Source: Planotetraspora kaengkrachanensis
Lineage (GTDB): Bacteria; Actinomycetota; Actinomycetes; Streptosporangiales; Streptosporangiaceae
Reading direction: 5' to 3'
Length of the DNA stretch: 64,000 nt
NCBI RefSeq assembly: GCF_016862895.1
Contig: NZ_BONV01000025.1
Coordinates: 141,258 to 205,257 of the forward strand
A program made the translations under genes and the position numbers. The notes beneath the pieces are model-generated. The model was given only the letters and a program-made list of their open reading frames with translations. It did no database searches and was not told the DNA's origin. Shown in pieces: positions 16,530-26,480 of this stretch (the first letter of the stretch is position 1; each line of letters starts with the position of its first letter).

Positions 16530-17670
16530 GGGCCGCCGTGCTCAGCCCCGCCTCGATGTGGTTCACCGCCGTGATCGCGCCGTAGGCCAGCAGCCGCACC
16601 AGGTCGGCGTCCCCGTCCGGAGTGGCGGTCCGGGTGACGGACCGCCACGCGGCCACGTCCGCGTCGGCGATCCGGTACGGCGCGACCGCGGCGAGCAGGG
16701 CCAGCCGGGCGGCGGGACGGTCGGCCTCGGGCAGGTGGGCCGTCTGCCCGGACGGCCATCCGCCCGCGAGCGGCGGATGCGCGCCGTCCCACTCCTTGAC
16801 CTGGGTCTCGACGACCTGCCGGGCCTCGGCGCTGAGAAGCGCCCCGCCTCTCCCCGCGGCCGCGCGCAGGGCGGCGAGCGCGGCGGCGATCGCCGTACCG
16901 CTCGATGAGCCCGCCGTCCATGCCGGTGCCGGGCCGCCCCAGAGGCTGGAGCCGTCCGCGGCGGCCGAGCCGTCCCACGCACCCGAACCGTCCGGCAGGC
17001 CGGAGCCGTCGGACGGACCCGGACCCATCGGTATGCGGAGCAGCGGCATCCGGAGCAGCGGCAGGCTCCGGCCCCGCTCCTGGCGCCGCCGCGTCGTGCG
17101 GGCCACGGCACGCCCGCCTGCGCGCCGCACTACGCGCCACCGCTGGACGCCACCGGGAAGCAGGTCATCGGTCAGGAGTGCCGACACCATGCGGTTGATG
17201 AAGTGGAAGGTCAGCGCGGTCCCGATGTGCTCGGCCGCGAGGCCGGCGGGGAAGGGGGGCTCCTCATGGAGGGCCTCGTGGGGCGTGCGCGTGGCCATGC
17301 CCCAGGCGAGCAACCGCGCGTGCCGCGGGTCGGCGGGCGTTCCGCCCCGCGCGACCGTCTCCGCGAGCTCGTGGGCGCCGGTCGCGTGCAGCAGCATCGT
17401 GTGCGCGTCGACGCAGAAGGGGCATCGGTTGGCCAGCGACACCGCGACGGCGACGACCTCCTTGTCCGTCCTGGAGGCGTCACCGGCGACCAGCGACTCG
17501 CGCAGCATGGCCCAGGTCGCCGCCAGCAGATCGGGCGCCGGCGACAGTGTCATGAACAGCGGCATCCGGGCGAGGCCGAAGTCATCGGCGAGCTGGCGGT
17601 AGACCTCGCCGACCTGGCCGGTCGCCGTCTCTGTCGATGTCGGGGTGACGTAGCGGAACGGTGTGGGCAT
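16522..17670 (-). CDS. AhpD/carboxymuconolactone decarboxylase family protein
   Basis: 382-residue protein whose N-terminal half carries the AhpD-like peroxidase motif CPFCVDAH (about residues 84-91) in the CMD fold. The central part (about 185-245) is an Arg- then Gly/Ser/Asp-rich linker with repeated DGS units. The C-terminal half (about 255-382) is helical and contains a second, Cys-less CMD-like half. Family members reduce peroxides or act as gamma-lactone decarboxylases. ATG 17670 has GGAGG eight bases upstream. The long low-complexity linker is unusual. Confidence 0.8.
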   Translation of the reverse strand: MPTPFRYVTPTSTETATGQVGEVYRQLADDFGLARMPLFMTLSPAPDLLAATWAMLRESLVAGDASRTDKEVVAVAVSLANRCPFCVDAHTMLLHATGAHELAETVARGGTPADPRHARLLAWGMATRTPHEALHEEPPFPAGLAAEHIGTALTFHFINRMVSALLTDDLLPGGVQRWRVVRRAGGRAVARTTRRRQERGRSLPLLRMPLLRIPMGPGPSDGSGLPDGSGAWDGSAAADGSSLWGGPAPAWTAGSSSGTAIAAALAALRAAAGRGGALLSAEARQVVETQVKEWDGAHPPLAGGWPSGQTAHLPEADRPAARLALLAAVAPYRIADADVAAWRSVTRTATPDGDADLVRLLAYGAITAVNHIEAGLSTAARA

Positions 17671-17920
17671 TCGAGGTGCCTCCGATGCTGTGGTGCGGCG
17701 CGCGTCGGACTACGGTTCGCCCGCGGCGTGGCGGCGACGGCGACGCGCCCTGTCCTGATCGATGCTGGTCGCCGGGCCGTCTTATGTCGTCGTACGGGGG
17801 GAGGCCGTGGATGTCACTCCCCCACGGTCTCCGGCGGGAGGACGTACTCCACGGGAAGTAGCTCCGGATCGGTCCCGTGGGGGGAGGACCGAGGCCCCGG
17901 AAGCGGATTATCGTGCCACC

Positions 17921-19216
17921 ATGGACGGTGATCACGGATTGCGTGCCCTTGCCCCGGACATCGGGCTCGCCGTCGGCGTGGGGGCGCTGCTGGCGGTCGG
18001 CGGCGTGATCATTCCCTCGCCGACGGCCACCGCGCCGGGGCCGCTCGGGTATGCCGCCATCGTCGTGGGAGCCGCAGGCCTCGCCTTCTGCCGCCGTGCT
18101 CCGCTCGCGGCTCTCGCCGTCACCACGGTCGGCATGCTCACCTATCTCGTGCAGTGGGGAGCGACCACGTCGGCAGCCTTCCCGGTGCTGGTCACAGTGT
18201 GCTTCGCCGCGATGGCCGGCCACCGCGTGCCGGCCGTCGTCGCCAGCGTGATCCACCTGGCAGGCAGTCTGGCGGTCGCGCTGTCGGCCACCCCGGCGCC
18301 GGGAGTGGCGCCGCCGCTGCCCCGCGACATCGCCGACCGGACGGGCCTGCTCCTCGGCTGGTTCGTGGCCGCCAACGTGATCGGCGTGGTCTCCCGGCAC
18401 CGCCGGGCGTACCTGCAGCAGGTGGAGCAGCGGGCGATCGAGGCCGAGCGGACGCGCGAGGAGACCGCGCTGCGCCGGGCCGGGGAGGAACGCCTCCGGA
18501 TAGCCCGCGAACTGCACGACTCGCTCACCCACAGCATCTCCATCATCAAGGTCCAGTCGGGCGTGGCCGTACACCTCGCGCGCAAGCGCGGCGAGGACGT
18601 GCCCGACGCGCTGGTCGCCATCCAGGAGGCCAGCGGCGAGGCGATGCGCGAACTACGCGCGACGCTCGAGGTGCTGCGCGTCCCAGGCGACGAGACCGCG
18701 GGGGGCGGGGTGGACCGGCTCCCCGATCTGACCGAGCGCACCCGGGCGACCGGGGTGCCCACCGACCTCGAGGTCACCGGGACCCCTCGCCCGTTGCCCG
18801 CCGACGTCGACCGCGCGGTCTACCGCATCGTCCAGGAGTCCCTCACCAACATCGCCCGTCACGCGGGCCCGGCGACGGCCCGCGTCCACGTGCTCTATTC
18901 GCCGGACGCGCTGACCGTCCAGATCGACGACGACGGAAGTGCGCAGCCGGGCGACGCCCCCACGCCCGGCTTCGGGCTGACCGGCATGCGCGAACGGGTC
19001 GCCGCGCTCGGCGGGACGCTCAAGGCGGAGCCCCGCGCGGAGGGAGGCTTCACCGTCCGCGCGGAGATCCCGCTGAACGGAACACGGACCGGCGTGGAGC
19101 CCTCCGGCGCGCCGACTCCCGTCGCAGGACTCGCCGGCCTTGCCGGCGCGCAACGCTTCGGCCGGGAACGCGACGGCACGCGCCCGGAGGCGCCGCTGGC
19201 GGAGGGGACGGCGTGA
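17921..19216 (+). CDS. Sensor histidine kinase (DesK/NarX-like)
   Basis: 431-residue membrane sensor kinase with five to six hydrophobic segments in the first 165 residues. A HisKA_3 dimerisation domain follows, with phospho-acceptor H199 in ARELHDSLTHS, then an HATPase domain with QESLTNIARHA and GFGLTGMRER. ATG 17921 begins the hydrophobic segment-preceding region; no strong Shine-Dalgarno is seen. Its end overlaps the response regulator at GTGA, a standard cognate pair. The stimulus is unknown. The tail after residue 385 is a variable low-complexity extension. Confidence 0.92.
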   Translation: MDGDHGLRALAPDIGLAVGVGALLAVGGVIIPSPTATAPGPLGYAAIVVGAAGLAFCRRAPLAALAVTTVGMLTYLVQWGATTSAAFPVLVTVCFAAMAGHRVPAVVASVIHLAGSLAVALSATPAPGVAPPLPRDIADRTGLLLGWFVAANVIGVVSRHRRAYLQQVEQRAIEAERTREETALRRAGEERLRIARELHDSLTHSISIIKVQSGVAVHLARKRGEDVPDALVAIQEASGEAMRELRATLEVLRVPGDETAGGGVDRLPDLTERTRATGVPTDLEVTGTPRPLPADVDRAVYRIVQESLTNIARHAGPATARVHVLYSPDALTVQIDDDGSAQPGDAPTPGFGLTGMRERVAALGGTLKAEPRAEGGFTVRAEIPLNGTRTGVEPSGAPTPVAGLAGLAGAQRFGRERDGTRPEAPLAEGTA

Positions 19217-19896
19217 ACCACGTGGACCGCGCGATCCGCGTGCTGCTCGTGGACGACCAGGCGCTCATCCGGGCCGGGTTCCGCGCGCTTCTGGACGCCG
19301 AGGACGACATCGAGGTGGTCGGCGAGGCCCGCGACGGCCGACAGGGCGTGGCGATGGCGCAGGAGCACCTGCCGGACGTCGCCCTGGTGGACGTCCAGAT
19401 GCCCGGGATGGACGGCATCGAGACCACCCGCAGAATCGCCGCCGACCCCCGTCTGGAAGGCGTGCACGTGGTGATCCTCACCAACTACGGCCTGGACGAG
19501 TACGTCTTCCAGGCTCTGCGCGCGGGAGCGAGCGGGTTCCTGCTCAAGGACACCGAGCCCGCTGAGTTGCTGCGAGCGGTCCGGGTCGCCGCACTCGGCG
19601 AGGCGCTCCTGTCCCCCTCCGTCACGCGGACGCTCATCAGCGAGTACGTCTCACGCCCACCGGACGACATCCGGCCGTCGACCCTGGAGGTCCTCACCAG
19701 GCGCGAGCGCGAGGTCGTGGCGCTGGTCGCCCGCGGGCTCACCAACGACGACATCGCCGGGCGCATGGTGATCAGCCCGTACACCGCCAAGACCCACGTC
19801 AGCAGGGCCATGATCAAGCTCGGGGCGCGCGACCGGGCGCAGCTCGTCGTCTTCGCCTACGAGTCCGGCCTGGTCACCGCGCGGGACCCGGGCTGA
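19213..19896 (+). CDS. NarL/FixJ family response regulator
   Basis: 227-residue regulator with a receiver domain (acidic pair D14-D15, phospho-acceptor D60 in VDVQMPG, conserved LKD) and a LuxR-type HTH at the C-terminus (LTRREREVVALVARGLTNDDIA). GTG 19213 overlaps the kinase stop, so the pair is translationally coupled. Its last 23 bp overlap the convergent M20 hydrolase gene. Targets are not evident. Confidence 0.94.
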   Translation: MNHVDRAIRVLLVDDQALIRAGFRALLDAEDDIEVVGEARDGRQGVAMAQEHLPDVALVDVQMPGMDGIETTRRIAADPRLEGVHVVILTNYGLDEYVFQALRAGASGFLLKDTEPAELLRAVRVAALGEALLSPSVTRTLISEYVSRPPDDIRPSTLEVLTRREREVVALVARGLTNDDIAGRMVISPYTAKTHVSRAMIKLGARDRAQLVVFAYESGLVTARDPG

Positions 19897-21103
19897 CGGG
19901 GTCCGCAAGCAGGTCCTCGAGTACGCGGGCGAGGGCGGCGACTCCGGCCAGGCAGTCGGGCCGCTCGGCGTGCTCCTCCGGCGAGTGCGAGACACCCGTC
20001 GGATTGCGCACGAACAGCATGGCCGTGGGAACGGCTGAGGCGAGGATGCCCGCGTCGTGACCCGCGCCCGTGGGCAGGACGGGAACTCCGCCGAGCAGCC
20101 CCGCCAGGCGGTCGCGGAGCGGGCCGTCGAAGTCCACCACCGGCGTGTACGACTCGCGGACGACCTCCGCCCCCGACGCACGGGTGATCTCCGCAACGAG
20201 CGCCTCGAGGACGGCGGGGTCGGCGGCCCTGGAATCCAGCCACGCGGTGACCCGCGACGGGATGGCGTTGGTGCCGTTGGGCTCTACCGCGACCTTCCCG
20301 AAGGTGGCGAGCGCGCCTGCGCTCAGCGCCCGTTCCCGTGCGTCCAGGACGGCGGCGGCGAAGGCCGGCATCGGGTCGCGGCGATCCTCCATGCGCGTCG
20401 TGCCCGCGTGGTTGGCCTGCCCGTGGAAGTCGAACCGCCAGCGTCCGTGCGGCCAGATCGCCGAGGCGACCCCGATCGGGGCGTCGCCGAGGTTCCTGCC
20501 CTGCTCCACGTGGAGCTCCACGAAGGCCGCGATCTTCGACAGCCTTTCCTCGTCGCGCCCGAGCGCCGAGGGGTCGCGGCCCGCCTTCTCCATGGCGGCC
20601 GCCAGACTCATCCCGCCGTCGTCGGTGAGGGCGCGCGCCCGGTCCGCGTCGAGGACGCCGGTCATGAGCCGCGAACCGACGCACGCGACGCCGAATCTGG
20701 CGCCCTCCTCGTCGCCGAAGTTGACGATCCCGAGCGGACGCGATCCGGCCGCGCCGGTCTCACGGAGGAGGTCGAGCGCGGCGAAGGCCGACACCACGCC
20801 GAGGGGGCCGTCGAAGGCTCCCCCGTCCGGCACCGAGTCGAGATGCGAGCCCGTGACGATCGCCCCGCCGGCGGCCGGGTCCGCCGACCAGGCCCACTGG
20901 TTGCCGTTCCCGTCGACCTCGTAGGCGAGCCCCCGGGCTCGCGCCTGCTCCTCGAACCAGGCGCGGCACTCGGCGTCCGCGGCCGTCCACGCGTGACGGC
21001 GGTAGCCGCCGCTCCGGCTGTGCCGTCCCACCGGGAGCAGCTCCGCCCACATGCGGGCGAAGCCCTCCTCGGCCTGTGCGGCGGCCCGCTCCGGGTCGAT
21101 CAC
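19874..21103 (-). CDS. M20 amidohydrolase (allantoate/carbamoyl amidase type)
   Basis: 409-residue zinc hydrolase of the M20/HyuC group. Metal and catalytic signatures are [29 protein letters not shown], the dimerisation-region [10 protein letters not shown] and a C-terminal GAGHDAG. The family includes allantoate amidohydrolase and N-carbamoyl-L-amino-acid hydrolase. The GTG start at 21103 overlaps the hutU stop (GTGA), so it is a co-translated hut gene. In actinomycete hut loci such an enzyme plausibly acts on formylated or formiminated glutamate; that is inference. It ends inside the convergent response-regulator gene. Confidence 0.85.
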   Translation of the reverse strand: MIDPERAAAQAEEGFARMWAELLPVGRHSRSGGYRRHAWTAADAECRAWFEEQARARGLAYEVDGNGNQWAWSADPAAGGAIVTGSHLDSVPDGGAFDGPLGVVSAFAALDLLRETGAAGSRPLGIVNFGDEEGARFGVACVGSRLMTGVLDADRARALTDDGGMSLAAAMEKAGRDPSALGRDEERLSKIAAFVELHVEQGRNLGDAPIGVASAIWPHGRWRFDFHGQANHAGTTRMEDRRDPMPAFAAAVLDARERALSAGALATFGKVAVEPNGTNAIPSRVTAWLDSRAADPAVLEALVAEITRASGAEVVRESYTPVVDFDGPLRDRLAGLLGGVPVLPTGAGHDAGILASAVPTAMLFVRNPTGVSHSPEEHAERPDCLAGVAALARVLEDLLADPVSPGPAR

Positions 21104-22764
21104 TCGCCCTCGCTCATCGGGATCCGCACGCCGCGCTCGCCGGCGACCTCGGTCGCGCGGTCGTAGCCGGCGTCCACGTGCCGGATGACGCCCATCCCCG
21201 GGTCGTTGGTCAGGACCCGCCTGATCTTCTCCCCGGCGAGAGCCGTACCGTCGGCGACCGTGACCTGGCCCGCGTGGATGGACCGGCCGATGCCGACGCC
21301 GCCGCCGTGGTGGATGGACACCCACGACGCGCCCGACGCGACGTTGACCATCGCGTTGAGCAGCGGCCAGTCGGCGATCGCGTCGGAGCCGTCGAGCATG
21401 GCCTCGGTCTCCCGGTACGGCGAGGCCACGCTGCCGGCGTCGAGATGGTCGCGGCCGATCACGATGGGCGCCTGGAGCTCACCCGAGGCGACCATGTCGT
21501 TGAACCGTTCGCCGGCCCGGTCACGCTCGCCGTACCCCAGCCAGCAGATCCGCGCGGGAAGCCCCTGGAAGGCGACCCGCTCGCCCGCCATCCGGATCCA
21601 GCGGGCCAGCGCCTCGTTCTCGGGGAAGAGCTCAAGGATCGCCCGGTCGGTCTTCGCGATGTCCGCCGGCTCTCCCGACAGGGCGGCCCAGCGGAACGGG
21701 CCCTTGCCCTCGCAGAACAGCGGCCGGATGTAGGCGGGCACGAAACCGGGGAAGTCGAAGGCCCTGCCGTACCCCGCGAGCTGGGCCTCACCGCGGATCG
21801 AGTTGCCGTAGTCGAAGACCTCGGCCCCCGCGTCCTGGAAGCCGACCATGGCCTCGACATGCCTGGCCATCGACGCGCGGGCCCGTTCAGTGAAGCCCTC
21901 GGGGTCCTTGGCCGCCTCGGCGGCCATGTCCTCGAACGCCACCCCGACAGGCAGGTAGCTCAGCGGGTCGTGCGCCGACGTCTGGTCGGTCACGATGTCG
22001 ATCTCCGCGCCCCGGGCGAGCAGCTCGGGTACGGCATCCGCCGCGTTGGCCTCGACCCCGATCGACAAGGGGCGGCGCGCGTCCCGCGCCTCGTAGGCCA
22101 GGCGCAGGGCCTCGTCGAGGTTCTCCGCCCGGACGTCGAGGTAGCGGTGCTCGATCCGCCGGTCGATCGAACGCGGATCGCAGTCGACGCAGATCGCCAC
22201 GCCGCCGTTCATCGTGACCGCGAGCGGCTGGGCGCCGCCCATGCCGCCGAGCCCGGCGGTGAGCGTGATCGTGCCGGCCAGCGACCCGCCGAACCTCTTG
22301 GCGGCCACGGCCGCGAAGGTCTCGTAGGTGCCCTGGAGGATGCCCTGCGTGCCGATGTAGATCCACGACCCCGCGGTCATCTGGCCGTACATGGTCAGGC
22401 CGAGCTGCTCGAGCCGCCTGAACTCGGGCCAGGTCGCCCAGTCGCCGACCAGGTTGGAGTTCGCGAGGAGCACCCGCGGCGCCCACTCGTGGGTGGTCAT
22501 CACGCCCACGGGACGGCCGGACTGCACGAGGAGCGTCTCGTCGGCGCGCAGCGTGCCGAGGGTCCGGACGATCGCGTCGAACGACCGCCAGTCACGGGCG
22601 GCCCTGCCGGTCCCCCCGTAGACGACGAGCTTGTCCGGATGCTCGGCGACCTCGGGATCGAGGTTGTTCATCAACATCCGCAGGGCGGCCTCCTGCTGCC
22701 ATCCCCGGGTGTTCAGCGACGTGCCCCGCGGTGCCCGTACCGGGCGCGGACCGCTCTGCTCCAT
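21100..22764 (-). CDS. hutU: Urocanate hydratase
   Basis: 554-residue NAD-dependent urocanase, second step of histidine degradation (urocanate to imidazolonepropionate). Hallmarks are [11 protein letters not shown] near the N-terminus, [18 protein letters not shown], and the end-region [22 protein letters not shown] 22764 is chosen because GGAGG lies eight bases upstream; the GTG two codons earlier is too close. It is followed at GTGA by an M20 amidohydrolase, but hutI, hutF/hutG and hutH are not in this window, so the pathway is split. Confidence 0.95.
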   Translation of the reverse strand: MEQSGPRPVRAPRGTSLNTRGWQQEAALRMLMNNLDPEVAEHPDKLVVYGGTGRAARDWRSFDAIVRTLGTLRADETLLVQSGRPVGVMTTHEWAPRVLLANSNLVGDWATWPEFRRLEQLGLTMYGQMTAGSWIYIGTQGILQGTYETFAAVAAKRFGGSLAGTITLTAGLGGMGGAQPLAVTMNGGVAICVDCDPRSIDRRIEHRYLDVRAENLDEALRLAYEARDARRPLSIGVEANAADAVPELLARGAEIDIVTDQTSAHDPLSYLPVGVAFEDMAAEAAKDPEGFTERARASMARHVEAMVGFQDAGAEVFDYGNSIRGEAQLAGYGRAFDFPGFVPAYIRPLFCEGKGPFRWAALSGEPADIAKTDRAILELFPENEALARWIRMAGERVAFQGLPARICWLGYGERDRAGERFNDMVASGELQAPIVIGRDHLDAGSVASPYRETEAMLDGSDAIADWPLLNAMVNVASGASWVSIHHGGGVGIGRSIHAGQVTVADGTALAGEKIRRVLTNDPGMGVIRHVDAGYDRATEVAGERGVRIPMSEGE

Positions 22765-22837
22765 CTTCACGACCTCCTCGACGGCCGTCGGCCGCGGCCG
22801 ACACGTTCGTTCCTATCCAAGCATCAGCGGAGCGGCT

Positions 22838-23452
22838 TCAGACGCCCTCGGCCAGCCATTCCTGCACCTGCCTGCGCGCGTGGTGCACCCGGGACTTCAC
22901 GGTGCCCAGCGGGATCTCCAGCCGCTCGACGATCTCGGAATACTCCAACTCGCCGATGTCGCGGTAGACCAGCGGGGCCACCAGGTGCGGGCTCACCCGC
23001 TCGAGCCGTTCGAGTGCCTCCAGCAGGTCGAGCCGTGAGCCGGCGATCACGCTGGTCGTGCGCGGGTCGGGACGGAGGTTCTCCTCGTCGGTGATGTGCT
23101 CCTCCTCGGCCCGTCTCTTCAGCTCCCGGTACTTCTGGCGCGAGCAGTTCGCGATCACGGTGTACAGCCAGGTGGAGAACTTGCTGCGCCCCTCGAAAGT
23201 GTGGATCTTGCGCGCCACCTGGAGCAGCACGTCCTGCGCGGCCTCCTCCGCGTCCTCCCGGTACGGCAGGAAGCGGGCACAGCGCCGTACGACGTCGGGC
23301 TGGATGCGCCGGAGTAGAAGATCGAGAGACTCGGGGTCCCCCGCGGCGGCCTGCGCGGCGAGGGGGTCGATCTCCGATGCGGGCGGCACGGGGGCGGCTC
23401 CTTCTGTGACTCCTGCGACGACTTCTGCGACGACTTCTGCGACGTCGTTCAC
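22838..23452 (-). CDS. ECF RNA polymerase sigma factor
   Basis: Sigma-70 family factor of the ECF type (205 residues from GTG 23452). Region 2 is seen in EDAEEAAQDVLLQVARKIHTF and STWLYTVIANCSRQKYREL; region 4 in LEYSEIVERLEIPLGTVKSRVHHARRQ. A longer reading from ATG 23542 would overlap the start of the divergent kinase gene and add low-complexity residues, so GTG 23452 is preferred, though not certain. A 12-bp tandem duplication (23413-23436) lies just inside the N-terminus. No anti-sigma gene is adjacent. Confidence 0.88.
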   Translation of the reverse strand: MNDVAEVVAEVVAGVTEGAAPVPPASEIDPLAAQAAAGDPESLDLLLRRIQPDVVRRCARFLPYREDAEEAAQDVLLQVARKIHTFEGRSKFSTWLYTVIANCSRQKYRELKRRAEEEHITDEENLRPDPRTTSVIAGSRLDLLEALERLERVSPHLVAPLVYRDIGELEYSEIVERLEIPLGTVKSRVHHARRQVQEWLAEGV

Positions 23453-23540
23453 CCGTTCGGACGGCTCTCCCGGCGGTCCCGCCGCCGGTAACCGGGTGGC
23501 TCGTCGGGGGTGGGCGGACGACCCGGGCATGATATACGGC

Positions 23541-25058
23541 ATGCCCCCTCCCCTGCAGATAGGCCGTTACCGGCTCGAACGACGTCTGGGCTCCGGCGCG
23601 TTCGCCACCGTGTGGCTGGCCCACGACGATCTGCTGGAAGCGCCGGTGGCGGTCAAGGTCATGGCGGAGAACTGGGCGTACCGGATGGACATCCGGGAGC
23701 GGTTCCTCTCCGAGGCCCGGCTGCTGCGCCGGGCCTCGTCCAGCAGCGTGGTGCAGGTCTTCGACATCGGCCAGCTTCCCGACGAGCGGCCCTACTTCGT
23801 GATGGAGCACGCGGACCGCGGCACACTCGAGGACCGGCTGTCCCACGGCCCGATGCCCGTGGCGGAGGCGGTGCGGCTGGCGGCGGAGACCGCTCACGGG
23901 GTGGCCGCACTCCACGAGGCGGGGATCCTGCACCGGGACATCAAGCCGTCGAACGTGCTGATCACGAGCGCGGCGGGCGGCCGCGAACGGGTGCTGGTGG
24001 CCGATCTCGGCCTCGCCAAGAGCCTCGCACACGCCTCGGGCCTCACCATGGCCGCCGGGTCGGCGGGTTACATGGCGCCCGAACAGGCGGAGCCGACCGC
24101 GGGCATCGACGAACGGGCCGACGTGTACGGCCTGGGAGCACTCGCCTACCACCTGGTCACGGGGAGCGTCCCCGGTTCCCCGGGAAAGGTCGTCCCCGCC
24201 GGTGACCTGCGCCCCGACCTGCCGGAAGGCGTACGGCGCGCCATCCAGCGGGCCATGGAGCCCGACAGGGAGGACCGATGGCCGACCGCGGCGAGCTTCG
24301 CCGCGGAGCTCGAGAAGGGGCTCGACAAGGCGCACGACAAGGCGCACGACAAGGGGCTCAGCGAGCCGGTGAGCGCGCCCGCCGACGAGCCGGGCCGCGC
24401 CCCCGGCGACAGCCTTAGCGACGGGCGGTCCCAAGGGCGGTCCGACGAACGGCAGACGGAACAGCCGGATGATCCTCCGGCCGGGTCGCCGAGACGGCGT
24501 GCACGCCGGACTCCGCTGGTCGCCGCGCTCACCGCCGCCGTGCTGGTGCTCGCCGGGTCGGGTGTCGCCGCCTACCTGATCTCCTCCCGGTCGGCGCCGG
24601 ACGTGGTGGAGGTGAGCGACGCCACCAAGCGGATCAGGGTGCAGGTTCCCGCGGCGTGGGGCCGCCAGGTGGTCACCGCGGGCTGGAATCCGGGGAGCCT
24701 GGGCCTGACGAACGCACACGAGCCCGGCCTCGCCGTGGCGAATGATCTGAGCGGCTGGCCGGACCTGAATTCCCAGGTCGACGGCGTGTTCGTCGGTCTC
24801 ACCGACCAGTCCGCCCTGCCCGGGCGAGTGAACATGATCACCCACGACGGCTGCAGGTACGACAGCGACCGGGCGTACGACGGGGGCGGGTGGAAAGGTG
24901 AGATCCGGCGCTGGGTCGGCTGCGCGTCCGGCAGCCTCGAAGAGATCCACCTGACGCGGGCGGGCGGGGGCACGACCCAGGTGTACGTGCAGATCCGCCA
25001 GCAGGGCGACACGGATGCGACCGACCGGATTCTGCGCACCCTCGAGGTCGAGGACTGA
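23541..25058 (+). CDS. Membrane Ser/Thr protein kinase with extracellular domain
   Basis: 505-residue Hanks kinase: catalytic domain 1-265 (LGSGAFATVW, VAVKVM, HRDIKPSN, an ADLGLA variant of DFG, MAPEQ), a charged linker with DKAH repeats (12-bp units at 24324-24347), one membrane helix (about 327-349) and an extracellular domain of about 150 residues with two Cys. The DFG Phe is replaced by Leu, which is tolerated in some kinases. ATG 23541 or the in-frame ATG 23529 could be used. It is divergent from the ECF sigma gene; an envelope-signalling link is plausible but inferred. Confidence 0.9.
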   Translation: MPPPLQIGRYRLERRLGSGAFATVWLAHDDLLEAPVAVKVMAENWAYRMDIRERFLSEARLLRRASSSSVVQVFDIGQLPDERPYFVMEHADRGTLEDRLSHGPMPVAEAVRLAAETAHGVAALHEAGILHRDIKPSNVLITSAAGGRERVLVADLGLAKSLAHASGLTMAAGSAGYMAPEQAEPTAGIDERADVYGLGALAYHLVTGSVPGSPGKVVPAGDLRPDLPEGVRRAIQRAMEPDREDRWPTAASFAAELEKGLDKAHDKAHDKGLSEPVSAPADEPGRAPGDSLSDGRSQGRSDERQTEQPDDPPAGSPRRRARRTPLVAALTAAVLVLAGSGVAAYLISSRSAPDVVEVSDATKRIRVQVPAAWGRQVVTAGWNPGSLGLTNAHEPGLAVANDLSGWPDLNSQVDGVFVGLTDQSALPGRVNMITHDGCRYDSDRAYDGGGWKGEIRRWVGCASGSLEEIHLTRAGGGTTQVYVQIRQQGDTDATDRILRTLEVED

Positions 25059-25147
25059 CGCGGTGATCGGCGAGAACTTTTCCCGCCCACGTGCCCATCT
25101 CACCCGGTGAAGAAGAGTTCGCACAGGACCCAGGAAATGAGGAAGAC

Positions 25148-25861
25148 GTGGCTGACCATCGGGAAACACGCGTCCGTCGGCGTGTGGGGTCGATGCTCCC
25201 GAGCGCGGGCGTGCCGCGAGCCCTGTTGTACACGGTGACGGCGGCCGCCTCCATCGCCGTTCTGGCCGGCTGCACGAGCGTCATCAACACCCCGGGCGCG
25301 CAGAGCCCGCAGACTCTCCCGGGGACGGCCCAGCCCGTGGACGTGGATCCCACAGACGACGCCCCCGCCACGCCGGAGACACCGTCCACACCCGAGCAGC
25401 CCTCCACGCCGAGCGCCGACCCGTCTCGGCCGCCGAAGCCGGGGATCGGCGCCTGCGCAACGGACCAACTCAAGATCACCATGAAGGCGCCGGACGCGGG
25501 CGCCGGGTCGGTGAACGTCGCGCTGATCTTCACCAACGCCTCCAAGCTCCCCTGCACCCTCAGCGGCTACCCCGGCGTCTCGTACGTCGCGGAGAAGGGG
25601 GTCCAGTCGGGCAACGCCGCAGGGCGCAGCGGTGAGCGCGCGACCACCGTGACGCTCAAGCCCGGCGGCGCGGCGGTCGCACTGCTGCGCGACAGCAACG
25701 GAGCGGGCGGGTACGACCCCAAGGAGTGCATGCTCGCCCCCGCCCTGGGCCTGCGGATCTACCCGCCGAACCAGAAGGTCGCGGCGTTCCTCTCCTGGAA
25801 GACCTCGCACTGCACCGGCAAGACCATCAACTCCCTGACGGTCGGGCCCGTCGTGGGCTGA
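25148..25861 (+). CDS. DUF4232 lipoprotein
   Basis: Secreted lipoprotein: basic N-region, hydrophobic core and lipobox VLAGC (Cys about residue 42 from GTG 25148, or 27 from ATG 25193). A Pro/Thr/Ser linker follows, then a DUF4232 beta-rich domain (about 100-235) with four Cys that could form two disulphides. GTG 25148 is favoured by upstream AGGA-type sequences and the Arg-rich N-region. Function unknown; related proteins are cell-surface. It follows the membrane kinase by 89 bp and may be co-expressed. Confidence 0.78.
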   Translation: MADHRETRVRRRVGSMLPSAGVPRALLYTVTAAASIAVLAGCTSVINTPGAQSPQTLPGTAQPVDVDPTDDAPATPETPSTPEQPSTPSADPSRPPKPGIGACATDQLKITMKAPDAGAGSVNVALIFTNASKLPCTLSGYPGVSYVAEKGVQSGNAAGRSGERATTVTLKPGGAAVALLRDSNGAGGYDPKECMLAPALGLRIYPPNQKVAAFLSWKTSHCTGKTINSLTVGPVVG

Positions 25862-25895
25862 AATCGGTTGGTCTCCCGCGACGGGACCTGGCAGT

Positions 25896-26477
25896 GTGAC
25901 GAGGGTGTCGAAGATCGTGAGACTCCCCCGTTCCGTCGATGAGGCGATGGCCGCCGAGCGGGCCGGCGAGAGGCTGCGTTACGTGTTCTTCTGGGGACAC
26001 CGGCCCGCTCCCGGCGCAAGCGCCGGAGCCGGGTGCCTCAGCCAGTGGTGGTCCGCCGACTTCACCGAGGACGGGCACGTCTTCCGGTCGGCCGAGCACT
26101 ACATGATGGCCCACAAGGCCTGGCTGTTCGGCGACGACGAGACGGCGTCCGCGATCCTCGCGGCGGACCATCCGGCCGAGGCGCAGAAGCTGGGCCGTAC
26201 GGTCCGCGGGTTCGACGACGCGACGTGGGCCGCGCACCGGTTCGGGATCGTGACGCGGGGCAACATCGCCAAGTTCGGCCAGCACGCCGAGCTGGGCACG
26301 TTCCTGCTCGGCACGCGCAGCCGGGTCCTGGTGGAGGCCAGCCCGCGCGACCGGATCTGGGGCATCGGGCTCGGCGCGGGAAACGAGCTGGCGGCCTCCC
26401 CCGCCACCTGGCGGGGCCTGAACCTGCTCGGCTTCGCCCTGATGGACGCCCGGGACGCCCTCGAGCCCCCGACCTGA
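25896..26477 (+). CDS. NADAR family protein (YbiA-like)
   Basis: 193-residue NADAR-domain protein. Typical features are FFWGHRPAPG, LSQWWSADFTEDGHVFRSAEHYMMAHKAWLFGD, and the later GNIAKFGQHAELGTFLLGT and DRIWGIGLG. NADAR enzymes hydrolyse N-glycosidic bonds in ribosylated compounds, and some members remove ADP-ribose from guanine in DNA/RNA. Start GTG 25896. It sits next to toxin/antitoxin-like genes and close to KptA/Tpt1, which makes a link to ADP-ribose chemistry attractive but unproven. Confidence 0.9.
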   Translation: MTRVSKIVRLPRSVDEAMAAERAGERLRYVFFWGHRPAPGASAGAGCLSQWWSADFTEDGHVFRSAEHYMMAHKAWLFGDDETASAILAADHPAEAQKLGRTVRGFDDATWAAHRFGIVTRGNIAKFGQHAELGTFLLGTRSRVLVEASPRDRIWGIGLGAGNELAASPATWRGLNLLGFALMDARDALEPPT

Positions 26478-26480
26478 CAA

